A stretch of DNA of 34,832 nt, from positions 1-34,832 of the forward strand of contig JAPYWX010000003.1 in NCBI GenBank assembly GCA_028276145.1, written 5' to 3'. Positions 15,817 to 24,925 of this stretch are shown in pieces (the first letter of the stretch is position 1; each line of letters opens with the position of its first letter). Source of the stretch: Spirochaetota bacterium. Lineage in GTDB: Bacteria; Spirochaetota; Brevinematia; DTOW01. Both the position numbers and the translations under genes were made by a program. Under the pieces are notes generated by a model. The model saw only the letters and a program-made list of their open reading frames with translations, was not told where the DNA came from and searched no databases.

Positions 15817-15835
15817 CGGGAGGCGGAGCCTCCCG
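15817..15835. terminator. Hairpin after nrdJ, CGGGAGGC/GCCTCCCG
   Basis: A perfect eight-pair GC-rich stem with a GGA loop, 15 bases past the nrdJ stop on the minus strand. It lacks a U tract on that strand (AAAAATTAT follows), so it may be a terminator without U-run or a 3'-end stabiliser. Confidence 0.55.
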
Positions 15836-15850
15836 GTAGAAAATCAATAT

Positions 15851-18430
15851 CTATGAACACTTTGTATAGCCACAATTCTTACATACAAAGCATCCATTTT
15901 CATTAACTAATGCCTTCTCACCACAGCTAGGACATTTCTCCATTTTGGCATTTTCAACTTTTAATTTAACAGCCTGAACTTGATTTTCACTCGATTTATC
16001 AGCAAGCGAAAATGTTCCATTGCCGTTATTAGTACCGTGGGCGTGATCAACAGAATCAGTAATATCATCTCTTTCCTGCTTTTTGTGAGTTGTTTTTTCT
16101 GAAACTTTGATATCTTCTTTGTACTGCCCTTTGTATATTATCATAAGTGCCTTAGAAACAGCATCAGGTATGGAATGTAATGCTATTCCCTGGTCCCAAA
16201 AAGTCTCACTTCCTTTTATCCCTTCTAACTGCTCTATAACAGTCTCTATATCCCCCCCATTCTGGAGATATATACTTATCAGCCTACCAATTGCTTCAGC
16301 ATCTGCCTTCTCATCACCACCACTCTTACCTATGTTTATAAAAACTTCTTTTATCTGATTATTCTCATCTTTGTTCACTGTAACATAAAGGCTTCCTTGA
16401 GGCAACCTAAACTTTACAGTCTCACCAACCATTATTCTAGGTCTCTTAAAGGAAGGCTTAGCCTCTTCTTTCTTTTCGCTAGCTTTTTGCTCAGTTATCA
16501 ACACTCCTTCCCTACTGCCTTCCCTGTAAACTGTTATACCTTTACACTTTAGTTTCCAACTATAGAAGTATATATCACTTATTGTTTTCTCAGTTGTATC
16601 GCTCGGCAAGTTAACTGTACTACTAATACTATGGTCTATATGCTTCTGTATTGTTGCCTGCATTTTAACCCTGAAATAAGGGTCAATCTCATGAGCCGTA
16701 ACAAAGAAGTCAGGTAACTCCTCCTCACTCTTGATTCCGTACTTCTCCATATACCTCTTAACAAGAGGATGATAAACCTTAAAGAACTCCTTACTTAAGC
16801 TTTCACTTCTTCTAACATACGATAGAGCAAACACAGGTTCTATACCACTAGTCACTCCTGCCAAAAGTGCACCACTACCAACAGGGGGAACCGTAAGCAG
16901 CGCTACATTTCTAAGCCCATACTCTTTTATCCTCTCTTGAACCTCTTTATCTAACTTCTTTATGAATGGGCTTTTTAAGTGTTTCCTTGGATCAAACGCT
17001 GGAAACTTACCTTTTTCTATAGCTAAGTTAACACTTTCATCATATGCAATGTTCTTTATTCTATCAAAAAGCTCATCAACAAAATCTATAGCTTCATCAG
17101 AATCGTATTTTATCTGCATCTTTATAAGCATATCGCCAAGCCCAGTAAATCCAACTCCAATTCTTCTAGATCTCATTGATGCTTCACTTTGTTCCTTCAA
17201 AGGATGTCTATCCCTGTTATAATCCAAGACATTATCCAAAAACCTTACAGTATACCTTACTGCCTTTTCTAAGTTTTCCCAGTCCACCTCTGCATTATTC
17301 GTAAACTCATTCAAAACAAACCTCTCAAGGTTTATATTCCCAAGACAGCAATCACCATAAGGCTCAAGAGGTATCTCACTACAAGGATTAGTAGTAAGAA
17401 CATACATATCATCATATTCACTAGTTGAGTTCTTCTTCATCGTTGAGATAAATATCACGCCAGGCTCAGCTGAAGCCCAAGCATTGTGTATTATCTTATT
17501 CCATATATCTTTAGCCTTGACTACCTTGTAAACTTTCCTCTTCCTTATTTCATTTTTGTTAGTAACATAGAAGTAAACTTTAGGTGTAGGTGTATGAAGC
17601 CACATGTCATAGAAACTTCTCTTTGCTAAATCTATAGCAACAAAATCTTCTCTACCTTGCAACTTAGAAAGAACCTCATTAATATCACTTGTACCAAACT
17701 CCTTAATAAGGTCACTTTCTCTCATTATATCAGGATACCAAAGTTCCCAATCATCATCGTTCAATACAGCATTCATGAACTCATCAGTTATTTGAACTGA
17801 AATATTAGCATATCTAACCTTCATTCTAAGTGGGTCATTCTTTATTGTAATGAATTCCTCAACATCAGGATGTTGACAATTAATGGTTATCATTAGTGCT
17901 CCTCTCCTACCACTTTGCCCTATTGTACCAGTAGTCAAGGAGTATAGGTCCATGAAAGAGACAGCACCTGTTGAGGTGTAGGCTGCGTTATTGACTGGCG
18001 AACCTTTAGGCCTCAATACCGAAATGTCTATACCAACACCACCACCAAAGGAATATGTTCTAGCCATTTCCTTCATAGTTTCATATATATCTTCTATGCT
18101 ATCCCCTTTTATAGGCAGGACATAACAATTAAGCAAGGTTGCCTTTCTTTGCTCCTGCCCAGCTCCAAACATTATTCTACCACCGGGAACCATCCTAAAG
18201 TCCTCTAAAAGCCAATAAAACTTCTCATACCACTCCTGCTTTTTCTCCTCCGTTTGCTCAACACTAGATATAGCCCTTGCTACTCTTCTCCACATCTCAG
18301 GTGGAGTTCTTTCTATAATATTTCCATTATAGTCCCTTAAAGCGTACTTCTCTAGAAAAACTCTAGCTCTAAGCTCATCATTTTCAAACCATTCCAAAGT
18401 TTCCTTTGGTAAATCAAGAAGTTTACTCAT
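15851..18430 (-). CDS. nrdJ: Adenosylcobalamin-dependent (class II) ribonucleoside-diphosphate reductase
   Basis: 859 residues from the ATG at 18430, which has GGGGGGG five bases upstream; the longer frame begins at a GTG. The enzyme makes deoxyribonucleotides using a thiyl radical generated from coenzyme B12, with no oxygen need and no separate radical subunit. Visible: C102 and C361/C362 as the likely reducible pair, and N348-P-C350-S-E352 as the catalytic loop with the radical cysteine. A TSCPD-type domain lies near 665-770 (VGETVKFRLPQGSLYVTV). The C-terminal zinc ribbon reads CPSCGE...CKNCGYTKC; its last cysteines probably shuttle electrons to the active site, perhaps from thioredoxin. 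An acidic, His/Asn-rich linker precedes the ribbon. The arrangement resembles the Thermotoga-type enzyme. Confidence 0.94.
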   Translation of the reverse strand: MSKLLDLPKETLEWFENDELRARVFLEKYALRDYNGNIIERTPPEMWRRVARAISSVEQTEEKKQEWYEKFYWLLEDFRMVPGGRIMFGAGQEQRKATLLNCYVLPIKGDSIEDIYETMKEMARTYSFGGGVGIDISVLRPKGSPVNNAAYTSTGAVSFMDLYSLTTGTIGQSGRRGALMITINCQHPDVEEFITIKNDPLRMKVRYANISVQITDEFMNAVLNDDDWELWYPDIMRESDLIKEFGTSDINEVLSKLQGREDFVAIDLAKRSFYDMWLHTPTPKVYFYVTNKNEIRKRKVYKVVKAKDIWNKIIHNAWASAEPGVIFISTMKKNSTSEYDDMYVLTTNPCSEIPLEPYGDCCLGNINLERFVLNEFTNNAEVDWENLEKAVRYTVRFLDNVLDYNRDRHPLKEQSEASMRSRRIGVGFTGLGDMLIKMQIKYDSDEAIDFVDELFDRIKNIAYDESVNLAIEKGKFPAFDPRKHLKSPFIKKLDKEVQERIKEYGLRNVALLTVPPVGSGALLAGVTSGIEPVFALSYVRRSESLSKEFFKVYHPLVKRYMEKYGIKSEEELPDFFVTAHEIDPYFRVKMQATIQKHIDHSISSTVNLPSDTTEKTISDIYFYSWKLKCKGITVYREGSREGVLITEQKASEKKEEAKPSFKRPRIMVGETVKFRLPQGSLYVTVNKDENNQIKEVFINIGKSGGDEKADAEAIGRLISIYLQNGGDIETVIEQLEGIKGSETFWDQGIALHSIPDAVSKALMIIYKGQYKEDIKVSEKTTHKKQERDDITDSVDHAHGTNNGNGTFSLADKSSENQVQAVKLKVENAKMEKCPSCGEKALVNENGCFVCKNCGYTKCS

Positions 18431-18531
18431 ATACCCCCCCACTTACATTTTGTAATTATTAAACCATTTTTCAAAAAAAATCAAGAACAAAAAAATCCGG
18501 GTAGAATCCGAGACATTACCTAATCAACTTC

Positions 18532-19137
18532 TTAATTTGAAATAGCAATTAGCTTCAGGTCAACCAATCTACCCTCAACAGAAACATTTGTAAACTTACC
18601 AATTCCAACACCTTTTAAGAAGAATCTGTCAATTAATGTCAAATCTGAAACCCTTTTCACTTTTACCCAGCTATTCCCGTAAACATATCCACTGGTAAAA
18701 TTCGTAAGAGAAATGCTTTTTATCTCTCCACCATAATATATATTAACATTACCGCTTAAATCTCCTCTAGACAAACTCCAAACAAAAGATGATACATCAA
18801 AAACCTTTCGTGTGCCATCGTTTGTAAAAGATAATTCATTAGTTAATTCGCTGTAATAGAAGCTTATATGTGAGAAATTCAAACTCCCAGATTTATCAAA
18901 TGATGAAATTTGAAATGAATGAATATCCAAATAAGGCGGAACACCCCTTAGAGATTTCGTTACTACTTCAGACTTAATAATACCTTCTTTAAGCATCTCG
19001 TAATCATATTTAATCAAAGCCTGATACCTATATTTTGAATCCACTATGAAGTCATAAGTTACCAGCAGTATATAATTTTCTGCAAAAGCAAAAGAAGAAA
19101 CCAAAAACAAAAGAAGTAAAAGTAATTTCCTTAGCAT
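18532..19137 (-). CDS. Secreted or periplasmic protein of unknown function
   Basis: 201 residues with a clear signal peptide (a run of leucines, then SSFAFA-E, cleavage near residue 19). The mature part is rich in Ser, Tyr, Phe and Val with alternating polar and apolar residues, suggesting beta structure; there are no cysteines and no recognisable domain. Its ATG at 19137 has no Shine-Dalgarno. It lies 37 bases after the GHKL ATPase-like gene, in the same direction as the TonB receptor, so the three probably form one unit. I do not recognise the family. A periplasmic or outer-membrane-associated helper is a guess from position only. Confidence 0.75.
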   Translation of the reverse strand: MLRKLLLLLLFLVSSFAFAENYILLVTYDFIVDSKYRYQALIKYDYEMLKEGIIKSEVVTKSLRGVPPYLDIHSFQISSFDKSGSLNFSHISFYYSELTNELSFTNDGTRKVFDVSSFVWSLSRGDLSGNVNIYYGGEIKSISLTNFTSGYVYGNSWVKVKRVSDLTLIDRFFLKGVGIGKFTNVSVEGRLVDLKLIAISN

Positions 19138-19174
19138 GCTAATATTTTCGTATTATGTAGAGAAATTTGAAGTT

Positions 19175-20032
19175 CTAGAATCTTTCAAAGAACAAGGTCA
19201 GTGAGGCATAAGTCGCTTTGTCAGTTGAGTAGATTCTAAAAATTGTTTCTATATCCCTTGATTTCATATCATCAGTAAAGAACTTAATAAAATAAAGTCC
19301 TAACCCTGCCCCAAGCTTGTCTTCTTCAAAAGACTCCTCTGAAAAGCCATCAACTATAGTAGTTATATCAGCTGTAGCTTTCTCCCTAAGTAACTTAGCT
19401 TGTTCAGGAGTCAATAGTGTATTGTTTGAAACCTCAACTTTGAATATCTCCTTTGAAAACTTCCACGAAATGGTTACCCACTTGTCTCGTATAACACAAA
19501 GATGAGCTATCTCTTTTCTGTGTTTTGTAACAAATTCAACTTGACTCAGAGGAGTATCTAATTTCTCAGATTCAATAACATTTGTAAAGTTAGCCTTCTC
19601 AGCATTATCAACAAGCTCCATTATAACATTATTAATATGCACAATATCAGTTTTACCTATAAAATCAAGAATTCTATTCGTTATGTACTCTATCAAAACT
19701 CTCTGGTCGTGTGGAGCATACAATTTAAGACTTATACCCTTTGTATAAATCAAAAGCTTTTCTAAGTCTAAAAGAGTCTTTAATGCCTTCTCAGATAGAT
19801 TTATATAAAGATTCGGCAAATTTGAAGGGTCATACTGCCCCCTCTTATCAGGGGGCAGTATATTGTTAAATTTTATAAAACCTAGCTTATTGAGAACAAT
19901 GCTCAGCGTGTCCTTAGGTGTACAAAGTTTCAGCGCTCTAATCAAATCCTCTTCACTAACCCTACTCAACTCCATTAGGTTATCATAAATGAAATAAGCT
20001 CCAACATCAACAATTTTAGAACTTAACTTCAA
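19175..20032 (-). CDS. GHKL (histidine-kinase-type) ATP-binding domain protein
   Basis: 285 residues. The C-terminal half has the ATP-binding marks of the GHKL fold: an N-box NNVIMELVDNAEKAN (E139, D142, N143) and a G-box EDKLGAGLGLYFIKFF (241-245). The usual DxGxG of the first G-box is replaced by EVSNNT. No phosphate-accepting histidine helix, receiver or membrane segment is seen, so it is not an ordinary sensor kinase; an anti-sigma or other regulatory ATPase is possible. The N-terminal 120 residues are unassigned. Translation begins at TTG (20032), supported by GGGGAGG three to four bases upstream; start and ribosome-binding site lie inside the TonB receptor gene, overlapping its end by 17 bases, which implies coupled translation. 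Confidence 0.78.
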   Translation of the reverse strand: MKLSSKIVDVGAYFIYDNLMELSRVSEEDLIRALKLCTPKDTLSIVLNKLGFIKFNNILPPDKRGQYDPSNLPNLYINLSEKALKTLLDLEKLLIYTKGISLKLYAPHDQRVLIEYITNRILDFIGKTDIVHINNVIMELVDNAEKANFTNVIESEKLDTPLSQVEFVTKHRKEIAHLCVIRDKWVTISWKFSKEIFKVEVSNNTLLTPEQAKLLREKATADITTIVDGFSEESFEEDKLGAGLGLYFIKFFTDDMKSRDIETIFRIYSTDKATYASLTLFFERF

Positions 20033-21839
20033 TACCTCCCCAAATCCACCTTCTAGGCATCTTCACTTTGTTTACATCCTCATACTCAACATCCCCCAAG
20101 TTCTCACCCTCAACAAATAGCTTAACACCTGAAAGCAATTCATAGGAAACTTTAGCATTTATCAAAGTGTATGTCGTGTATGGTAGCAAATTACCATTCG
20201 CATCCTTCCCTTCAAATCTATTCCTAAAGCTTACAAGAGTATAAATACCAAAACCATATAGGTTTTGATAAACAACTAAATTAGCTTGATGCTCTAGATA
20301 CTTATCATACCTGAATGTGTAATTATCAGGTACCCCAGAATCAAACTTCGAGTATGAATAGAATACCTTAAGTAAGCCACCCTCAAGGAAGTTATGACTA
20401 AAATTCAACCCAACTTCAACACCACCACCACTAATCCACCTTATATTTTGTGCCTCAAACCTTAATCCAGGAATAGATTTATCATCAGCAAAATCTATAA
20501 CATTCAAAGCATCTCTCCAGTACCCAGAAACAAACAAATAAGAACTCTGTTCTTCATTAAGGAAGTAAAATAGATTTAGCTCATAATTCCATCCTTCTTC
20601 GGGCTTTAGGTTAGTGTTACCGAATGCTATGCCATCATAATAGTAAAGTTCAATATAGGTAGGTACTCTAAAGAACCTTGAAGCACTACCTGAGACTTTG
20701 ATAGAGTCTATTATGTAATAGTATCCTTTCAAGGAAGGTGACGGAACAACACCATAAACTCTATCACCCAAATACCAAATATCATTTCTTAGCCCAATAG
20801 AAAGAGAAGACTTATCAATAGGTGAAAAGCCATATTCAAATACAACTCCAAAAGGTACATCGTACCTGTTACCAAGTAAATTTGTCTCACCGTTTGTCGT
20901 ATAAGCTTTACTGTCAATAATGTTACCTCTCCCCTCAGCTCTCACAAACAACGAACCATAGTTACCAAAATCAAACGTGTTCTCAACACTCAAAACAGAT
21001 TGATACTTAACATGATTGTTTGTCTGAGTAGTAGGAGATGAAATATTGACAATATAGTTATCTATAGCACTCTTTGCAAGTAGGTTAACCTTGAATTTGC
21101 CAAAACCAAAACTAGCAATCCCTAATGTACCTACTTCACTTTCCCTAGCTTCAGTACCATAAAATAAGCTAGCACCATACTTCTTTTCAATATGTCCAAC
21201 AAATAAAACAAATTCTCCACCAAACAACTTCGAGACAAAAGTCGTATTCAAAATCCACTCATCAAAATCAGTGTTAAACTTCCATCCATCGCTTGTTTTC
21301 TTATCAAACGAAAACCTAAAACCAAGTACACCAAACCCCTTAGAAACCGAAAAAGTACTTCCAAAAAGCCCATAACCACCAACATAACTCCTTATATTAA
21401 CACCTTCAACAATCTCTTTCGATATATCAAAATTAATAACCCCTCCAATAGCATCACTACCATAAATAGTCGAATTACCTGACTTCTGAATAGAAACAGA
21501 ATCAATATCATAAACAGTAAAAGGCAAAGACAAATTCAAATGCCCCGTCTGAATATCATTGAAAGAAACACCACTCAAAGCGAAAGAAACCTGACTAAAC
21601 CTGCTACCCCTAATACTTACATCACTCTGAATATCAAAAGGAGCTCTATTCTGTAAATAAATACCGCTAGCCTCAAGCAAAGACCTAAAAGACACATAAT
21701 TATTGACATTCGTTAGTACCTCAACCACCGAGTACCCTTCACTAACCCTAGTATCAACAACATACTCCTCTAACTCAGTCCCAAAAGTAAAAGCATTCGC
21801 CACTAAAACCAAAAATAAACTTGCTAATAATCTTCTCAT
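20016..21839 (-). CDS. TonB-dependent outer-membrane receptor (BtuB/FepA-like)
   Basis: 607 residues from the ATG at 21839, supported by GGAGGGAGG directly upstream; the frame extends 23 codons further but without support. A signal peptide covers 1-20. A TonB-box-like EEYVVDTR follows, then the plug domain to about 160 (VSIRGSRFSQVSFALSGV; STIYGSDAIGGVINF), and a 22-strand-type barrel ending in phenylalanine (GGIEVKF), the usual signal for outer-membrane insertion. These receptors import scarce nutrients such as cobalamin, iron chelates or oligosaccharides using TonB energy. The substrate is not shown; cobalamin is attractive because a B12-dependent reductase lies downstream, but no cobalamin riboswitch is evident. 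It is firm evidence for an outer membrane. Confidence 0.9.
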   Translation of the reverse strand: MRRLLASLFLVLVANAFTFGTELEEYVVDTRVSEGYSVVEVLTNVNNYVSFRSLLEASGIYLQNRAPFDIQSDVSIRGSRFSQVSFALSGVSFNDIQTGHLNLSLPFTVYDIDSVSIQKSGNSTIYGSDAIGGVINFDISKEIVEGVNIRSYVGGYGLFGSTFSVSKGFGVLGFRFSFDKKTSDGWKFNTDFDEWILNTTFVSKLFGGEFVLFVGHIEKKYGASLFYGTEARESEVGTLGIASFGFGKFKVNLLAKSAIDNYIVNISSPTTQTNNHVKYQSVLSVENTFDFGNYGSLFVRAEGRGNIIDSKAYTTNGETNLLGNRYDVPFGVVFEYGFSPIDKSSLSIGLRNDIWYLGDRVYGVVPSPSLKGYYYIIDSIKVSGSASRFFRVPTYIELYYYDGIAFGNTNLKPEEGWNYELNLFYFLNEEQSSYLFVSGYWRDALNVIDFADDKSIPGLRFEAQNIRWISGGGVEVGLNFSHNFLEGGLLKVFYSYSKFDSGVPDNYTFRYDKYLEHQANLVVYQNLYGFGIYTLVSFRNRFEGKDANGNLLPYTTYTLINAKVSYELLSGVKLFVEGENLGDVEYEDVNKVKMPRRWIWGGIEVKF

Positions 21840-21909
21840 ACCTCCCTCCTTCAACAAAAAGAATATTAGTAAACTTCTTTGTTTTTCAAGTTTACTAATG
21901 TAAAGCATC

Positions 21910-21941
21910 AGTGCTTCATAGCACTAGTGCTTCACAGCACT
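21910..21941. repeat. AGTGCTTCAYAGCACT tandem pair
   Basis: Two adjoining 16-base palindromes (AGTGCTTCATAGCACT and AGTGCTTCACAGCACT) with no spacer, followed by TTTTTTATC on the plus strand. It lies 70 bases upstream of the TonB receptor start. Confidence 0.88.
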
Positions 21942-22099
21942 TTTTTATCAACCATTGAGAATTGCAGAGAGCCGGAAACCTCTTGACATCAAACATAACA
22001 AGATTCTTATTGTTCTTAATTACTTTGTTCCAATAGCATATTGTGCTTATAACAAATTTTTGACAAAAAACGGGTTAATCGGGAGGCTAAACATCTATA

Positions 22100-22245
22100 T
22101 TAGATGGGTTAAAGTGCTTCGTAGCACTTTGTGCTTAGTAGCACTTTCTTAATGTTTTGGAGAGTGAAGAGGGGCGAAGCTTCTTTTCAAATAATTAGGA
22201 CGTGCGGAGTGCTTATTAGTACCTAGTGCTTACTAGCACTTACTT
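22100..22245. repeat. Dispersed-element copy, minus orientation
   Basis: AAGTGCTTCGTAGCACTT (22112-22129) and GTGCTTAGTAGCAC (22131-22144) are followed by GGAGAGTGAAGAG, a hairpin core GGGGCGAAGCTTC, CAAATAATTAGGACG and terminal palindromes near 22210-22242 (TAGTGCTTACTAGCACT). Read on the minus strand it lines up with 7681-7790 and 29117-29240. The intergenic stretch 21840-22346 carries no other feature I can support, apart from a decayed GAGAG core near 21966. Confidence 0.8.
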
Positions 22246-22346
22246 AATTAACTCGTGCTCCATAGAACTAATCAATGGGACAGAATCATAGAACTCATTC
22301 TGTAAGAATTACTTAATATAATTGCCATTAAGCAATTTCGCATTCT

Positions 22347-22694
22347 CTACCTGTTGCTTTCCCTTAGCTTTTCACTTACTATCTTAGCTGTGACATTATC
22401 GACTTTTTCAACTACTTCGGGATTTGGCTTTAAAGTATAGGATATTTGGTAGGAATTTATTGCAGATTCGTATTGAGAAACTTTTTCGTAGACATCCCCT
22501 ACTTTCTCGTACTTTGAAGCCATTTCATTGATTTGTCTAGTATTTTCAGTATTAGAAGGGGTATTTACATCTCTTTCTACTTCCCTTTTTTGTTCTCTAA
22601 CCTGATTTTGAGTGTTTCTTTCGTTTCTTGACTCTGGAACAACGTTAGAGACAATATTGATATTTCTTATGTCTACAAAATTAACCCTCTCCAT
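22347..22694 (-). CDS. Small hypothetical protein with TPR-like C-terminus
   Basis: 115 residues from the ATG at 22694 (an in-frame ATG at 22718 is possible; neither has a clear ribosome-binding site). Residues 20-60 are rich in Asn, Glu, Arg and Gln and probably disordered. Residues 65-105 (KYEKVGDVYEKVSQYESAIN, then SYQISYTLKPN) read like one and a half tetratricopeptide repeats, suggesting a protein-protein contact role. There is no signal peptide or membrane segment. It stands alone between repeat-rich spacers and no opposite-strand gene competes. A real gene is likely but its function is unknown. Confidence 0.55.
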   Translation of the reverse strand: MERVNFVDIRNINIVSNVVPESRNERNTQNQVREQKREVERDVNTPSNTENTRQINEMASKYEKVGDVYEKVSQYESAINSYQISYTLKPNPEVVEKVDNVTAKIVSEKLRESNR

Positions 22695-22772
22695 AACACT
22701 ACAATTATTATTATACAAATAAAATTCATCTCTTTCAATAAGATTTGATTGTATAACTCTCTCCTATTAAGA

Positions 22773-22817
22773 GTGCTTAAAGCACATAGTGCTTAAAGCA
22801 CGTAGTGCTTAAAGCAC
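22773..22817. repeat. GTGCTTAAAGCAC tandem array, exact 16-base period
   Basis: Three identical 13-base palindromes at 22773-22785, 22789-22801 and 22805-22817. The same unit sequence occurs at 1371-1399, over 20 kb away. Confidence 0.95.
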
Positions 22818-22834
22818 AGTGTACCAGACTTGTT

Positions 22835-22935
22835 CCTAATAACACTTTTTACTAAACACTGGTGAGTGAAGAGAGGCTTTGTAACTCTAAAATAATTAGG
22901 ATGGGTAAGGGTGCTTATAACATCCTTAATTGAGT
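22835..22935. repeat. Dispersed-element copy, minus orientation
   Basis: Contains AACACTGGTGAGTGAAGAGAG, a partly decayed hairpin, AATAATTAGGATGGGTAAGG and a GTGCTTATAAC end. It aligns in reverse with 15517-15600 and 33835-33962. The rest of 22936-22998 carries a short GGAGAGG..CCTCTTC hairpin at about 22971-22987. Confidence 0.72.
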
Positions 22936-22998
22936 ACTTAATAGCATTTTCTCAGTTATTCTAGAAAACGTGGAGAGGTGAAACCTCTTCATATTAAA

Positions 22999-23027
22999 TT
23001 TGAATCTAAAAAAACACTCTTTTATAT
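22999..23027 (+). promoter_or_regulatory. Promoter of the secreted GH13 gene
   Basis: TTGAAT at 22999-23004, a 17-base spacer, and TATATT at 23022-23027, followed by the ribosome-binding site AAGGAGG at 23034-23040. It lies just after the last repeat hairpin. Confidence 0.7.
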
Positions 23028-23046
23028 TTGCTTCAAGGAGGAGTGT

Positions 23047-24783
23047 ATGCATAGGAAGATTATGTTTTTCCTTCTCTTCTTAACTGTTTCTCTAAGTTTT
23101 GCTTTTGGTCAAGAACAAGGAGTAGAGAAGTTAACAGTTAGTGACAAAGACTCGAAGTGGTGGAACGAGGTTTTCACCATAAAGAATCCACCTGATTGGG
23201 CTAAGGGAATAGGATATGAGATATTCGTAAGAAGTTTTTATGACTCAAATGGTGATGGTATCGGTGACTTTAACGGAGTAACTGAAAAGCTAGATTATTT
23301 AAAATCTCTAGGAGTAACACATATTTGGCTAATGCCTATTCACCCTTCTAAGAACTATCATGGATACGATGTACTTGACTACTATGCTGTCAATCCACAG
23401 TATGGAACGATGGAAGACTTTGAAAACTTAGTTAAGGAAGCTCACAAAAGGGGAATAAAAGTTTTGATAGACTTCGTTTACAACCACACTTCAAAAGATC
23501 ACCCTTGGTTCATAGATTCGGCAACTAATGAAAACTCAAAGTACAAAGATTGGTATGTATGGACAAATGTTGACCCTGGCGACTGGCCAAATCCTACTGG
23601 CCAATCAAAACAAAGAGTTTGGAATAAGTTTGACTTCATTAAGGGAGCATACAGAGAAGGATGGTATTTCTACTCAGCATTTAACTTTACCATACCAGAC
23701 TTGAATTTAGAAAATCCTGAAGTCATAAAGGAGCTAAAAAACATAGCCAAGTTCTGGATTGACAAGGGAGTTGATGGCTTCAGGATAGATGCAGCAAGAT
23801 TTGCAATAGCTAAAGGTCCAGATGCACAAGCAGACACACCCGAAACAATAGCTTTCTGGAAGGACTTCATGGGATACCTCAAAAAAGTAAAACCAGATAT
23901 ATATGTTGTTGCTGAGATATTCGCAGGACCTGACATAGTACAAAAATACTATCAAGGTGGTACTACATTCACCCATGGATTTAATTTTGAGTTCTCAACA
24001 TCTTTCGTTATACCTCTACTAGTGGCATCAAAGGTAAAAGTTCCAAGTGCAAAAATGCTAAGCTGGTACAACAGTAAAGCATTTCCTATAACCTTCTTAG
24101 CGCCTTTCCTCTCAAACCATGATGTAGGGAGATTCGCAACTAAAATAAGAAGTGAAGATTCACACAAGATAGCACTAACTCTACTATTAACAACTCCTGG
24201 TGGATTACCATTCCTTTACTACGGAGATGAAATAGGCTTACCAGAAGATTCAAAAGTCATCATAGGTGACGGAGGCATGAGAAGCATAATGATGTGGACA
24301 GATGAACCATTCGGTGGATTCACCAAAGGCACTAAAATATGGCACGCAAGATTTGATACTAACCTTGTCAACATCTCCGTCAAAGTCCAAGAAAACAATC
24401 CTAACTCAATACTAAACTACTACAGAAAATTAGTAGAGGTAAAAAGCTCATCAAAAGCTTTATCACAAGTAGCTGATTTCAAAGTGCTTGAAACTTCCGA
24501 CCCAATACTAGCATACGCTAGGAAATACGAAGATGAGTACGCAATAATAATTTGCAATCTATCCAAGAGAGACCCCAAAGATGTTGTTCTAGACTTAGGA
24601 GAAGTCCTAAAAGATGTAAAATACGATAAAGGCATTTCCTCCCTAATTGATACAGATGTTAACGCAATAGGTCAAAAACTAGCATCAACAGGACAAGCAG
24701 AGATAGCCCTAAAACCAAAAGAGATAATAACCCTAACATTCAAATCAAACAAACCTGTTAAAACAGAACCAAGCAAGAAATAA
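23047..24783 (+). CDS. Secreted GH13 alpha-amylase-family enzyme
   Basis: 578 residues from the ATG at 23047, chosen because AAGGAGG precedes it and a signal peptide follows at once (MFFLLFLTVSLSFAFG). The mature enzyme has the full GH13 barrel: a Ca-binding-type loop DSNGDGIGDFNG (66-77), FVYNHTSKDHPWF (N146, H147), GFRIDAAR with nucleophile D248, VVAEIF with acid/base E290, and LSNHDVGRF with D369. A C-terminal beta domain follows. QPDVD/oligo-glucosidase-like features suggest an alpha-amylase or oligo-1,6-glucosidase-type activity on external starch or maltodextrin; the product is not deducible. It differs from the cytoplasmic GH13 at 6193 in location. A hairpin terminator follows. Confidence 0.9.
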   Translation: MHRKIMFFLLFLTVSLSFAFGQEQGVEKLTVSDKDSKWWNEVFTIKNPPDWAKGIGYEIFVRSFYDSNGDGIGDFNGVTEKLDYLKSLGVTHIWLMPIHPSKNYHGYDVLDYYAVNPQYGTMEDFENLVKEAHKRGIKVLIDFVYNHTSKDHPWFIDSATNENSKYKDWYVWTNVDPGDWPNPTGQSKQRVWNKFDFIKGAYREGWYFYSAFNFTIPDLNLENPEVIKELKNIAKFWIDKGVDGFRIDAARFAIAKGPDAQADTPETIAFWKDFMGYLKKVKPDIYVVAEIFAGPDIVQKYYQGGTTFTHGFNFEFSTSFVIPLLVASKVKVPSAKMLSWYNSKAFPITFLAPFLSNHDVGRFATKIRSEDSHKIALTLLLTTPGGLPFLYYGDEIGLPEDSKVIIGDGGMRSIMMWTDEPFGGFTKGTKIWHARFDTNLVNISVKVQENNPNSILNYYRKLVEVKSSSKALSQVADFKVLETSDPILAYARKYEDEYAIIICNLSKRDPKDVVLDLGEVLKDVKYDKGISSLIDTDVNAIGQKLASTGQAEIALKPKEIITLTFKSNKPVKTEPSKK

Positions 24784-24799
24784 TTAAAGGAAAAACTCT

Positions 24800-24821
24800 A
24801 CCGGGGATAACATTCCCCGGT
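24800..24821 (+). terminator. Terminator-like hairpin after the secreted GH13 gene
   Basis: ACCGGGGA/TCCCCGGT, a perfect eight-pair stem with a TAACAT loop, 16 bases after the stop. The bases after it are AT-rich (ATCCAATTAATC) but not a pure U tract. Confidence 0.65.
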
Positions 24822-24925
24822 ATCCAATTAATCAAAATAATTTCAACAATACTTCCATCAAACTTACTTACGGTAAAGTCAGGCATATCCTTAGTGTGAC
24901 ACGGTCTAGAAACAGCTATCAATTT

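Noticed and set aside
18490-18520. Intrinsic terminator after the 18532 gene
   Set aside because: The minus strand has T runs, but the preceding CGG..CCG match forms no stem of more than three or four pairs.
21955-22152. Plus-strand frame of 65 codons
   Set aside because: It is built largely of repeat sequence, with a composition unlike the genes here and no Shine-Dalgarno.
21840-22346. Cobalamin riboswitch or other RNA leader upstream of the TonB receptor
   Set aside because: No conserved B12-box-like sequence or long structured leader is visible. The region is explained by palindromes and a dispersed-element copy, and the promoter must be close to the start.
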